From positions 124,001 through 188,000 of the forward strand of contig NZ_CP080528.1 of NCBI RefSeq assembly GCF_024746815.1: a DNA stretch of 64,000 nt, read 5' to 3'. A model generated the notes under the pieces. That model was not told where the DNA came from and did not search any database. It saw nothing but the letters and a program-made list of their open reading frames with translations. Positions 17,487 to 26,009 of this stretch are shown piece after piece. The stretch comes from Mesorhizobium sp. AR07 (GTDB lineage Bacteria; Pseudomonadota; Alphaproteobacteria; Rhizobiales; Rhizobiaceae). The translations under genes and the position numbers were made by a program. Position 1 is the first letter of the stretch; each line of letters begins with the position of its first letter.

Positions 17487-18732
17487 TGAACTTCTCCCGG
17501 CCATGGCAAAGCCAATGTTCGCAACGCGTCGAGATCGACCTTGGCGTAAATCGCCGTTGTCTGCACATGACGGTGTCCCAGAACTTCGCCGATCTCACCG
17601 AGCGAGGCGCCGCCACGCAACACCTCTGAGGCAAGCCCATGTCGGAACTGGTGCGTTCCCATTGTGGGAGCGTCGATCCCGGCTCTTTTGAGTGAGCGTC
17701 GGATGACGGAACCGAGTCCACACGAGCCGGTGAAACCCCGGATCGGGGCCTTGTCGCGCAAGAAGACGCGACGGTCGGCATTGCGTGGACGCGACTTCCG
17801 CAGGTAGTCGGCAATCGCCTCGCCAACATCCGCAGGCAACGGAAGATCGTTGCGCTGCCCGTTCTTGCCAACCACATGGATCTCTCCGGCTACCCAATCG
17901 ATATCATCGAGTTCGAGCGTCACTACCTCGCTCGACCGCAATCCCAATCGCGCCAATGCGAGGATCATCGCGTAGTCGCGGCACCCGACGGGCGTATCGC
18001 GGTTAATGCTGGCGAGTAAGCGAGCTACCTCATCGCGGCCGATCGCACGAGGAATAGATGAAAGCGACCAATTGGCTACGATCGGGACCGCTGCCGCCAG
18101 GTCTGACGTGATGTCCCCACGAAACCGCACATAGGAGAGAAACGACCGCAGTGCGGTGGTTATGATCTTGGCGCGTCGCATGTTGAGACGCGAAATCCCC
18201 TTTTGCACGAAATCGGTCACGTCGACGGCATCAATTGTGCGAGCGAGACCTCACCATCACTGAAGCGGAAGTTGAGAAAATCCCGGACAACTGGCCGGTA
18301 ATTTATGATCGTTTGATGAGACAGCGCCCGCGCGTGATGCAAATACCGCTCATATGCCTGCACATGTTGTTCTACAGGCGATGGGTTGTGGTTGGCCTCA
18401 ATCGCTTCGGCGATTGCCTTCTGGCTTCGTAGAAAAGCCAGAAGATGTCGAAGAGCTGCGGTATCTCCAAGCTTTGGCCGCTGCGCTCGGTCCAGCAAAT
18501 AGCGCCCAGGATGGTCTCCACTTACGTCGCTTAGTTCAATCCCCTTTTGCCCGAGCCACGTGCTGAAGCCTGCGGCCAGCAGCACCTGGTTCCTCATCGA
18601 AACAAGACCGTAGCCTCGATCACCGAGCCATTCGGCAAACGGAACGATATAGCTCGCCACCGGGCCCTCTGGTGGCCGCGACAACGCCAAATCATCATTG
18701 ATGAAACACTTCATTGTTTGCTCCCTTTCCAA
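17483..18732 (-). pseudogene. ritA: RIT tyrosine recombinase A, split by a one-base frameshift
   Basis: Two adjoining frames: 18732-18217 (171 residues, N-terminal domain, ends FRFSDGEVSLAQL then a short aberrant tail) and 18220-17483 (245 residues, begins VTDFVQKGISRLNMRRAK and holds the catalytic boxes LGLRSSEVVTLE, HQFRHGLASEVL, LGHRHVQTTAIYAK). Their sum (416) matches a full-length RitA. Around 18225-18235 the bases after CTCGCACAA continue in the downstream frame as GAT GCC GTC GAC GTG ACC, so a missing base is the simplest explanation. The junction also creates a GTGA overlap like the other gene joints of this operon, so translation as two polypeptides is an alternative. Confidence 0.8.
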
Positions 18733-18807
18733 GCTGGATTGCCGGAAGGGCTACAAACTATCTCTACATGTTATCGCATAAATCATTGGAATCGTGGGCA
18801 GAACTCT

Positions 18808-18841
18808 AGCTACCCGACATAGTCCGGTAGGGTAGATAGTG
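18808..18841 (-). repeat. RIT right terminal inverted repeat
   Basis: 34 bp, the exact reverse complement of 15433-15466. IS91-type DNA follows immediately. Confidence 0.92.
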
Positions 18842-19201
18842 CAGAGCGTTTTTAGCTTGGCGTCGCGACTGAATGGCGGGTGGCAGGAGCGCACTGCGGT
18901 GGATCGCGACGGTTAGCTAAAAACGTGTTGGACTAAGCCGCCGGCACGGGTGGTCCGCTATGGGCGTTCAATGAAGCGCCACCGATGAAAGGAGACCGTG
19001 TGTGCCACGCGGCCGGGCGATTGAAGGTGTGGCGTGCGCTGAAAGCGGCACGGATATCGGTTCCGGCATGTGAGATCGGCGCCGCGCCCTGCCTGGGAGA
19101 GGTTGCCGGTGATGACAGCGCACACTTTTGCGGGACCGGCTCAGTTTGGCTTCCAAGCGGGCCGGTGCGATGCTGATGACAAGGAAGGCGACGCCCTTGC
19201 T

Positions 19202-20401
19202 TCATGACGTGTCCTGATATGGCGGGCGTCCGGTGACGCCGTCGAATGTTTCGATGATGATCATCTGCCCGCGATGGCACGCCGGGCATTGCCTGAGGGA
19301 ATGCCCGGTGAGGTCCTCGTAGCGGTCGCGATAGTCCTTTGCGGATCGGCTGTCCGCCGGCTCGGGAACCGGCATGCCGAGCCGGTCACGACAGCGGGCG
19401 AGCTTTTGCGCGCGATAGCGATTGCCGAGGAAGCCGTAGTAGCGGATGCGATGAAAGCCCTCGGGCAGGACGTGTAGCAGGAAGCGACGAATGAACTCAT
19501 CGGCCGCGACGGTCATGACCTTCTGCCGACTGCCGTGCCGATAGTCCTTCCAGCGAAAAGCGACTTTCCCATCCTCGATGGCGACGAGCCGATTGTTGGA
19601 AATGGCGACGCGGTGGGTATAGCGGCCGACGTAGTCGAGGACCTGTTCGGATCCGGCGAATGGCGGCTTGGCATAGATGACCCACTCGGCCTTTCGTAGC
19701 GGCGCCAGATAGCGCCGGAAGGCATCGCGCTCGCTCAACGCCTGCAAGTCAGAGAAGAACTTCAACAGGCCGGCGTCGAAGGCTTTCTCCAGGTGCTCCA
19801 GAAACAATCGTCGAAACAGGCGTGAGAGCACGCGGACCGGCAGGAAAAAGCCGGGCTTGCAGGCGACCCATCGATCGCCGTCGGCAGAAAGGCCGCCGCC
19901 TGGGACGACGCAATGCAGATGCGGATGATGGAGCAGGTTTTGGCCCCAGGTGTGCAACACGGCGAAGAAGCCGATCTCTGCGCCCAGGTGCTTGGGATCG
20001 GCGGCGATGATGCGCAGGGTCTCGGCGGTGGCGCGGAAGAGCAGGCCGTAGACGAGTGCCTTGTTCTGATAGGCAATGGCGGCAATGGGCTCCGGCAGCG
20101 TGAAGACGACGTGAAAGTACTGGGTGTCGAGAAGCTCGGCGCGACGATCCTCCAGCCATTGTGCGCGGGCCAGCGATTGGCAGCGGGGGCAATGCCTGTC
20201 GCGGCAGCTGTTGAAGGCGATGCGCCGGTGGCCGCATTGATCGCATGCTTCGACGTGCCCGCCGAGCGCGGCGGTCCGGCACAGTTCGATCGCCGTCATG
20301 ACGCGGCGCTGGGCCGTCGACAGCGACGCATCATGCTGTGCGCGATAGGCTTCGGCGTAGCAGCGGAAGATATCCGCCACTTCCGGCCCCGAGCGAGCCA
20401 T
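19202..20401 (-). CDS. IS91-family transposase (HUH Y2 type)
   Basis: 399 residues. N-terminal zinc finger: CDQCGHRRIAFNSCRDRHCPRC. The HUH motif HPHLHCVVPGGGL comes next, and YVGRYTHRVAISNNRL contains the paired-tyrosine region. The C-terminus has a CPACHRG motif. It performs rolling-circle-type transposition. Complete, with all visible key residues. Confidence 0.92.
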   Translation of the reverse strand: MARSGPEVADIFRCYAEAYRAQHDASLSTAQRRVMTAIELCRTAALGGHVEACDQCGHRRIAFNSCRDRHCPRCQSLARAQWLEDRRAELLDTQYFHVVFTLPEPIAAIAYQNKALVYGLLFRATAETLRIIAADPKHLGAEIGFFAVLHTWGQNLLHHPHLHCVVPGGGLSADGDRWVACKPGFFLPVRVLSRLFRRLFLEHLEKAFDAGLLKFFSDLQALSERDAFRRYLAPLRKAEWVIYAKPPFAGSEQVLDYVGRYTHRVAISNNRLVAIEDGKVAFRWKDYRHGSRQKVMTVAADEFIRRFLLHVLPEGFHRIRYYGFLGNRYRAQKLARCRDRLGMPVPEPADSRSAKDYRDRYEDLTGHSLRQCPACHRGQMIIIETFDGVTGRPPYQDTS

Positions 20402-20410
20402 TGCCGCCGC

Positions 20411-21292
20411 TCAGAAGTATTGCGGCTTGGCGGGCGGCGGCACGGTGGGCGCCGGACGCGGCAAGAGCTCGAAGGGGCTCGATGTGGCGCAGACTTTGTT
20501 GGTGGCGATCCGCAGGTAATGGGCGGTGGTCGCGAGGCTGCGGTGACCGAGCAGCAGTTGAATGGTGCGCACGTCGGCGCCGGCCTCCAATAGATGAACG
20601 GCGAAGGCGTGGCGCAAACTGTGTGGCGTGACCGGCTTGGACAATCCGGCGCGTTGATGCGCCTTCTTGCAGGCATCTCCTACGGCGTCCCGTGTGATTG
20701 GCTGGCCGGGGCGATCGCCGGGGAAGAGCCACTCCTTTGGCCGCCGCATCTTCCAATAGTCACGCAGAATCTCCAGCAGCTTGGGCGACAGCATCACGTA
20801 GCGGTCCTTCTGGCCTTTGCCCTGCTCGATGCGGATGACCATTCTCTGGCTGTCGATGTTCGTGGGCTTCAGCTGTATCGCTTCCGAGATGCGCAAGCCG
20901 GCGGCATAGCACGTGGTCAGAATGGCATGGTGTTTGACGTCGAGGACGCAGCCGAGGAACCGCTGAACTTCCTCTGGACTGAGGATGATCGGCAGCTTCT
21001 GCGGCTTCTTGGGTAGCGGCAGGACCTCTTCAGGCGCCCAGTCCCGATCGAGCGTCACAGTGTAGAGAAAGCGCAGCGCCGCAATGGCGGTGTGGATCGA
21101 GCCGGGCGCCAGCTTCTTCTCGTTGACCAGATAGACCTGATAGGTCCGAATGTCCTCGCGCCCGAGCAAGTCCGGCGACTTACAGAAGTAGCGAGCGAAC
21201 AGCGACACCTGTTGCAGATACGACAGCTGGGTGTTGAGCGCGAAGTTGCGCACCTGCATGTCCTCGCTCATGCGCTGGCGAAGTTGGGTCAT
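20411..21292 (-). CDS. IS91-associated tyrosine recombinase
   Basis: 293 residues from the ATG at 21292 (MTQLRQRM); an upstream in-frame ATG at 21337 is less likely. Boxes: AAGLRISEAIQLK, QGKGQKDRYVML, TPHSLRHAFAVHLLEAG, LLGHRSLATTAHYLR (Tyr). It ends 9 bp before the transposase start and is probably co-transcribed with it. Intact. Confidence 0.9.
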   Translation of the reverse strand: MTQLRQRMSEDMQVRNFALNTQLSYLQQVSLFARYFCKSPDLLGREDIRTYQVYLVNEKKLAPGSIHTAIAALRFLYTVTLDRDWAPEEVLPLPKKPQKLPIILSPEEVQRFLGCVLDVKHHAILTTCYAAGLRISEAIQLKPTNIDSQRMVIRIEQGKGQKDRYVMLSPKLLEILRDYWKMRRPKEWLFPGDRPGQPITRDAVGDACKKAHQRAGLSKPVTPHSLRHAFAVHLLEAGADVRTIQLLLGHRSLATTAHYLRIATNKVCATSSPFELLPRPAPTVPPPAKPQYF

Positions 21293-21489
21293 GACAAACT
21301 CCTCCTTTGTCCGATGGAATGGGCTGCAAGCAGCCACTCCATGCTGACGCAGTCGGAGCTTGTTGTGGACACATGACCAGCGCGACAGACGACGCGATCA
21401 GCACCACGCCGGCGGCAAACACCCTCCTTGCCGCTCCGCAATCGCGGAGCGGGTTAGTCCAATGCCTGCTATGTCTTGGTCGACATAGA

Positions 21490-21685
21490 CGGCACACCTG
21501 TGCCATGCAGACGCTGCAGGCGACCCGGGATGTCCGCAAATCTCGCTCTGGCTTGGTCACGCCAGCTTCCAAAGCACAGAAGTCTACCTGCGGGCCGATC
21601 CGACCGAGAAACTCGCTTTCGCACGCCCGATAAGCTGCTAGCCATGCTGAAGTCAGTCAGCCGATCGGCAGGTTATGTCGAGTGA
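21490..21685 (+). pseudogene. Tyrosine recombinase fragment, catalytic domain second half
   Basis: RHTCAMQTLQATRDVRK runs from 21490. The frame then shifts (one A missing in the AAA run near 21540) to SLWLGHASFQSTEVYLRAD with the catalytic Tyr, then shifts again to TPDKLLAMLKSV and a stop at 21685. It continues the gene that breaks at 15436: left side HVLRH, right side RHTCAM. Several frameshifts show it is dead. Confidence 0.78.
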
Positions 21686-21734
21686 ACGCTCCTTAGTCTA
21701 AACCCCGCAGCCGGCAAGCTATTGCCGCTGGACT

Positions 21735-22260
21735 CCGCATAATCCGGCACTCCACATAATTGCGGAAGTCGACCGGCTTCGTCGCCACCATGACCTTGAC
21801 CGCTCCCATTCGCCCGATCACGACGTTGCCCTCGCAAGGATCACCGGTGCAATCGTATTCGAATCCGGCCTACGACCCACCCGCATTGCGATGCCGCCGA
21901 TCTCGAGCTCGATCACACCCGCGTCTCGAGCCGGCTCCCGCTTCTTTGGCTGTGGCCGATGCTTCGCCTCAGGCTTCGGTGGCGCTGCCGTCACCACCGC
22001 CGGCGCGAACGTGGACTCCGGTATCGCTGCCTCCCCCATCGGCCGGCGAGCAGCCCGACGCCAGGCGAACAATTGCCGCGGCGAAAGTCCATACCGGCGT
22101 GCCACAGCACAAACCGTCGTAGCTCTCCGCGACTATCCGGGGCTTCTCCCTCGGGCGGCCACTCACGCCGCCGACCCGAATCAGTGAAGATCTCCAGCCG
22201 ACGTACCGGCTCCTCTTCCTTGGACTTAAGCGTAACTCTGAAAACGTCATATGTCGAAGG
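21735..22260 (-). pseudogene. IS66-family tnpA/tnpB remnants
   Basis: Minus strand, reading from 22260: a tnpA start region (MTFSELRLSP..., VRRLEIFTDSGRRREWPPE), then in other frames KPRIVAESYDG and VARRYGLSPRQLFAWRR, ending at 21818. Next comes the beginning of tnpB (GAVKVMVATKPVDFR), which breaks off near 21760. At least two frameshifts and a truncation make it inactive. Confidence 0.72.
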
Positions 22261-22380
22261 CCCTCAAAGCTCGAACATCGTCCCTTACATTCACGCGCGA
22301 AAAGTGCGGCCGGGACAGCGCTTACGGTAAAAACTTGTACACTCGGGATAGTTTGGCGGTCGGCATAGACCTGCAAACTC

Positions 22381-22515
22381 AACGGTGTCGAGCCGCCCGG
22401 CTTCCTCACCAACGTCCTCACCAGGATCGTCAATGGCCACCCCGACAGACTGATCGACCACCTGCCCTATGCCTACATCTGTGCGCCCGAATCAGGGGCG
22501 TGGCCTGAGAACAGC
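22381..22515 (+). pseudogene. IS66 tnpC C-terminal fragment
   Basis: In frame from 22381: NGVEPPGFLTNVLTRIVNG, HPDRLIDHLPYAY and further residues, the usual end of an IS66 TnpC, followed by GCCTGAGAACAGCGCTTAC, an IS66-type terminal sequence. The same terminal sequence is seen at 56226-56245. Confidence 0.7.
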
Positions 22516-22529
22516 GCTTACGCTTCATC

Positions 22530-22825
22530 GGAAGTGAGCGCTGGTTTTCCGGCTTGAACGCAAGGAACAGAAGGTAAAGGGCCGCCGAAAATTTCAGGAC
22601 GATCAACGCCTCGGCGTACCGGCTCAGAATGGCCGATATGCCTGTGGCAGCCATCGTTCCCCTGAACGATCGACCCGGTCACCACGCCGGACGACAGGAT
22701 TAAGGCATCCGGGCGACCCTGCCGCACAGCCGTCCCATGATCCGCATATTGCTCGGACCAGGACTTCCCGCGGCGATGATGGCCGCCATCCAGACCAGGA
22801 GAAGGTGATTCAGATTTTCGGACAT
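22530..22825 (-). pseudogene. LysE/RhtB-family amino-acid exporter, frameshifted and truncated
   Basis: From the ATG at 22825, family residues appear in all three frames in turn: MSENLNHLLLVWMAAIIAAG SPGPSNMRIMG, then TAVRQGRPDALILSSGVVTG, then MAATGISAILSRYAEALIVL with a following transmembrane-like run. The SPGP motif and hydrophobic helices are typical of LysE exporters. It is cut by IS66 sequence at about 22530, so only the first ~100 residues remain. Confidence 0.72.
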
Positions 22826-22994
22826 TCAAAGCGTTGATGACAGTAGAGCGCTTCGGTCGCGTGGGAAGGTACCTCGCTCACTCGACGTGTTGAGCATATC
22901 GACGTCGGGACAGAAAACAGCAGTCCAGTTCAGACTGGTTCCCTCCAGGGAGTAGAACTGACCATCGTAAAACTAGCTTGCCAGGAAGCGATCT

Positions 22995-23038
22995 ATGGAA
23001 CAGATTGCCACCGTCGGCCTGGATCTGGGCGCTCACGT
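22995..23038 (+). pseudogene. IS110-family transposase, first codons only
   Basis: MEQIATVGLDLGAHV from 22995 matches the standard start of IS110-type transposases (IATVGLDLAKHV). Homology ends within about 15 codons at the queC stop, so this is a scar of an insertion or deletion. The last residues of QueC read from this scar. Confidence 0.5.
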
Positions 23039-23770
23039 CATTTCATGGGCGGCCACCGGTGCCTCTTTGCGGGATCGGAATTGCTCCCATCCTACTGCGC
23101 GAAGATTACACTCGACGCAGGTCCCGCAACCGAAACCCCAGCTATGTCTATGCTCTCGGTCTCCGCTATAGCAAGTGTGGCTTCCCTCGCAGATGAGCTT
23201 CACCAGCGCCTCGCCGCCCAGCCAATCCGCCAGCGCCCAGGTCTGCGCCTTGTCGAGCCGCATGAGAGGTGTGTGAATGATGAAACGCGTCTCCATTCCA
23301 AGGTTCAGGGCAAGTTGCATCGCTTTAACTGCGTCATCTCGACAATCCGGGTAGCTGAAACGATCCGTCTCGGACACGCCGATCACGAGATGTTTCGCGC
23401 CCATCCGGTAAGCCATCGCAGCCGCAAAGCCGAGGAACAGAAGGTTGCGGCCAGGCACGAAGGTATTTGTTATACCGTTCGCGTTCAGTGCGATCTCGAC
23501 GTCCCGCGTGAGCGCGGTATCACTGATTTGGCCGAGCACGGCCATGTCAATCATGTGGTCCTCGCCTAGTCGCCCACCCCAGGCCGGAAAGTCTTTTCGA
23601 ATGCGCCCGAGCAGGTAGGGCCGCACATCGAGCTCGATCCGGTGCCGCTGCCCATAGTCGAAGCCGATTGTCTCTACGCGCTCGAAGTTCTCCAGCGCCC
23701 AGGCCAGGCAGGTTGTCGAATCCTGGCCGCCGGAGAAAAGGACGAGTGCGGCTCCCGGATCTCGTTGCAT
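23033..23770 (-). CDS. queC: 7-cyano-7-deazaguanine (preQ0) synthase
   Basis: 245 residues. It converts 7-carboxy-7-deazaguanine to preQ0 with ATP and ammonia. The N-terminal PP-loop SGGQDSTTCLAWAL (~residue 13), the FDYGQRHRIE motif and C-terminal zinc cysteines (CYSGD...FGCGTCVEC) are all present. Its start lies 3 bp after the queD stop, so queE-queD-queC form one unit transcribed on the minus strand. The extreme C-terminus (HEMT) derives from IS110 scar DNA, probably harmless. Confidence 0.95.
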   Translation of the reverse strand: MQRDPGAALVLFSGGQDSTTCLAWALENFERVETIGFDYGQRHRIELDVRPYLLGRIRKDFPAWGGRLGEDHMIDMAVLGQISDTALTRDVEIALNANGITNTFVPGRNLLFLGFAAAMAYRMGAKHLVIGVSETDRFSYPDCRDDAVKAMQLALNLGMETRFIIHTPLMRLDKAQTWALADWLGGEALVKLICEGSHTCYSGDREHRHSWGFGCGTCVECNLRAVGWEQFRSRKEAPVAAHEMT

Positions 23771-23773
23771 CGG

Positions 23774-24151
23774 TCAACCCTCGTATTCAGCCCAGCACAG
23801 CGGCGTCTCATAGACTGTTACCGAGCAGATTTGGCCAAGAAGCGGCTTGGTTTGGTTCCAGATCCAGACCGCAATGTTTTCCGCGGTCGGATTTTCGAGA
23901 CCCTCAATCTGATTCAGATGCTGATGGTCGAGACGTTGCAGAAGCGGTCCGAACACAGCCTCCACATCGAAGAAATCGATGACAAAGCCCGTCTCAGGAT
24001 CGACGACAAAGCCCGTCTCAGGATCGACGGGCCCTTCCAGACGCAGTTCTACACGGTATGAGTGGCCATGCATGCGGTGGCAGCGGTGGGTCTCTGGCAC
24101 ACGCGGAAGACAGTGCGCTGCCTCGAAGGTGAAAGCTTGCGTAATTTTCAT
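23774..24151 (-). CDS. queD: 6-carboxy-tetrahydropterin synthase with an internal 8-residue duplication
   Basis: 125 residues from the ATG at 24151; the longer upstream frame is queE sequence in another frame. Zinc ligands and catalytic Cys: AAHCLPRV, then THRCHRMHGHSYRVEL. The C-terminal Glu motif is VYETPLCWAEY. It makes 6-carboxy-5,6,7,8-tetrahydropterin from dihydroneopterin triphosphate, the first dedicated step to preQ0. A 24-bp direct tandem repeat (about 23981-24028) duplicates PETGFVVD in the loop after LEGPVD. This lengthening may be tolerated or disabling. Confidence 0.9.
   Translation of the reverse strand: MKITQAFTFEAAHCLPRVPETHRCHRMHGHSYRVELRLEGPVDPETGFVVDPETGFVIDFFDVEAVFGPLLQRLDHQHLNQIEGLENPTAENIAVWIWNQTKPLLGQICSVTVYETPLCWAEYEG
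23981..24028 (-). repeat. 24-bp tandem duplication within queD
   Basis: The unit ACAAAGCCCGTCTCAGGATC plus GACG occurs twice without spacer, in frame, adding eight codons. Confidence 0.9.
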
Positions 24152-24782
24152 GGGATCTCCAGAAACTTGTGGGTTTGAAGGCTCAAGCGCCAACGTGGGT
24201 TGGCAAGACAATAGGCGACCGCAGCGGCCGTATTCGCATCGCGATCGGCCCATCCATCGGCTGAAGCAAAAGGTGCTCAAACGCGAGAACTTCGAAATGT
24301 TTTGGCTCCGCGCCAATCTGAGGATATGCAAGCTTTAGCTCGTCCCCTGCCATGACCACGAGGCGTGCATTGCATTTCGGACTGACGCACAGCCAGTCGA
24401 TGCCGGCGGGTGTGGGGATGGTACCGTTTGTCTCCACGGCAATTTCAAACGCCAAGGAATGCAGCGCTTCAAGGAGTTCTTCATCGATCTGGAGGAGGGG
24501 TTCCCCTCCGGTGCGCACGACAAGACGCTGTCCAGTTCCCGACCCGCGCCAGGCTTGTTCGACCGCCAACGCAAGCTCTCGTGCGGTCGCAAAATGTCCG
24601 CCACCGGGGCCGTCTACCCCAACGAAATCAGTGTCGCAGAATCCGCAGAATGCACTTTCCCGGTCGCCTTCACGTCCCGACCAAAGATTACAGCCGGTGA
24701 AACGACAAAATACGGCAGCCCGCCCGGCATTTCGTCCTTCGCCTTGAAGGGTGTAGAAAATTTCCTTGACCGCATATGGCAT
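24148..24782 (-). pseudogene. queE: 7-carboxy-7-deazaguanine synthase, 3' end frameshifted
   Basis: The first ~175 residues are a normal QueE: MPYAVKEIFYTLQGEGRNAG, then the radical-SAM cysteines in CRFTGCNLWSG...CGFCDTDFVG, VRTGGEPLLQ, VETNGT, VSPKC and LLLQPMDGP. After that, near 24246-24250, the frame runs into an unrelated tail ending at 24183. Restoring one G (CCGATCGC to CCGGATCGC) gives DRDANTAAAVAYCLANPRW and an ending LSLQTHKFLEIP. Its TGA at 24148-24150 overlaps the queD ATG as ATGA. A one-base deletion thus removes the last ~34 conserved residues. Activity is uncertain. Confidence 0.85.
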
Positions 24783-24785
24783 TGC

Positions 24786-25481
24786 TTACGCGTCCTTCGA
24801 CCGAGCAAGGGAGCATCTCTGCTGGGTTACCAGAGGCGGTAAAAGGTGGGAAATGTCCCACTGCACGTTTTGCAGCTCGTTCCACAGTCGAGGCTCGTTG
24901 CCGAAAACCGACCCGCCCGAACTCCACGCAGAATTGGGTTTCAGCGGGTGGAGGCTGCGGGGAAGGGTCTCTGGTTCCTCGAAGCCTGTCACTACGAGAA
25001 GCGCCTCTATCACGTCGCTCATGCCGATGATGCCTTGACGAGGACGAGGCGTGAGAATCCTGGTGTCTCCTCGAAAGCCTGCCTCACAGCACGGAAGAAC
25101 TCGCTCATCAGCCGCAAGCTGCGCTCCAGGATGAGGCGGTCGAGCGATAAGTATGTCGTATGCGGCGGCAGGGCGCCGAGAATCCGCTATGTCCTGATCG
25201 GTGACCTGAAGGGCTTCATCGATGGTCTTGCCGACGATGACTCCGGTAAACGTCGAGGAAGCGGCTATGGCCGAGCCGCGGCCGAAGGTCTGGAACGTTG
25301 CGGCGGTGATCGTCTGCGTCGTACGGTCGAAACCCATCGTCAATTTAAGCCCATCGCCGCAGGCAACGGCGCCGACCTCGCCGGCCGCATCGGGGGTGCC
25401 CAAAGCGCCGACATTGTGCGGGTTGATGAAATAGAGCTTGTCGCTGAAGAGGTAGACGTTGTCGGTATTATCCCGCACGGC
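24786..25481 (-). pseudogene. nifU: nifU, N-terminal domain remnant
   Basis: From a GTG near 25481 the frame encodes a NifU/IscU scaffold domain: INPHNVGALGTPDAAGEVGA, VACGDGLKL, FQTFGRGSAIAASSTF, KTIDEALQVTDQDIAD. The second cluster-binding Cys of the family (FGCGSA) is Arg here. Family similarity ends at about 25165 in a frameshift, and the ferredoxin-like and C-terminal Nfu domains are absent; the bases down to 24786 match nothing I recognise. NifU normally assembles Fe-S clusters for nitrogenase. It lies directly downstream of iscN, as in rhizobial nif clusters. Confidence 0.78.
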
Positions 25482-25504
25482 GCCGATCCTTGTCGTGATG
25501 GCGG

Positions 25505-25820
25505 CTAGCCGAAGGACTTGCCGCAGGCGCATTTGTCCCGCGCATTGGGATTGTCGAAGACAAAGCCCGAGGACTCCAGGTTCGTGACGAAGTCAACGGT
25601 CATGCCGGCGAGATGGGGCTGGGAGTTTGCGTCAACGAACACCTTGAACCCGTCCGTCTCCATGATGGCATCGCCCTCGCGCGAGACGCTTTCCAGACCC
25701 ATCAGGTATTTGAGGCCGGCGCAGCCCTTCGACCATGATACGAAAGCCTTCCGCAGGCTCGTCGGCGCGGGAAAGCGCGGCCTTGACGGCGGCGACGGCG
25801 TTTTCAGTGAGTGTGATCAT
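25505..25820 (-). pseudogene. iscN: iscN (HesB-like A-type Fe-S carrier), frameshifted
   Basis: The ATG at 25820 starts MITLTENAVAAVKAALSRAD and continues EGFRIMVEG. The frame then changes to LMGLESVSREGDAIMETDGF, DFVTNLESSGFVFDNPN and KCACGKSFG, with the stop at 25505. The joint near 25725 has lost bases from the EAGGCAGLKY segment, including codons around the first conserved Cys. The C-terminal Cys pair (CACGKSFG) is intact. The total length, 316 bp, is not a multiple of three. It is preceded by a well-formed NifA/sigma-54 promoter. Confidence 0.85.
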
Positions 25821-25857
25821 GGGACTATTTTCTTGCTGATGCATTCGCAAGTCGCAC

Positions 25858-25873
25858 TGCACAGAACGTGCCA
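25858..25873 (-). promoter_or_regulatory. Sigma-54 -24/-12 promoter of iscN
   Basis: Minus strand reads TGGCAC, GTTCT, GTGCA: a perfect -24 element, correct spacing, the GC of -12 present, and one mismatch. It is 38 bp upstream of the iscN start codon, with NifA sites at 25919-25952. Confidence 0.85.
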
Positions 25874-25918
25874 GAGAGGAAAATTCAATAGAAGGCGCTG
25901 TTAGCGGATTTGGGGCCC

Positions 25919-25952
25919 TGTCTGACATCCAACAATTGTCGGATGTCGGACA
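25919..25952. promoter_or_regulatory. Tandem NifA upstream activator sites
   Basis: Two TGT-N10-ACA sites (25919-25934 and 25937-25952) arranged as a larger palindrome (GACATCC...GGATGTC). They lie about 75-100 bp upstream of the expected iscN transcription start. Confidence 0.82.
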
Positions 25953-26009
25953 GAGTGAAACCTTGCGCACAGAAAGCGGCATCGGACAAATCGCCAGTGT
26001 CGTCGGCTG

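Larger units (their letters stand above)
15433..18841 (-). mobile_element. RIT (recombinase-in-trio) element
   Basis: Bounded by a perfect 34-bp inverted repeat (15433-15466 and 18808-18841). Inside are three consecutive tyrosine-recombinase genes in ritA-ritB-ritC order on the minus strand, joined by four-base stop/start overlaps. Within each end the hexamers CTACCC and GGGTAG face each other, and another partial copy of the end core (ACCCGACATAGTC) lies at about 15527, possibly recombinase-binding repeats. This architecture fits the described RIT elements. ritA contains a frameshift or split (see its entry), so this copy may not move by itself. Confidence 0.88.
18842..21487 (-). mobile_element. 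IS91-like element with accessory tyrosine recombinase
   Basis: Lies between the RIT right end and the resumed integrase gene at 21490. It carries a tyrosine recombinase gene followed by an HUH (Y2) transposase gene, both on the minus strand, the arrangement seen in many IS91-type elements. An 11-bp inverted repeat (CGTTTTTAGCT at 18847-18857 and its complement at 18915-18925) at one edge and a hairpin at about 21313-21341 at the other may be the replication termini. The exact ends cannot be fixed by eye. Confidence 0.65.
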
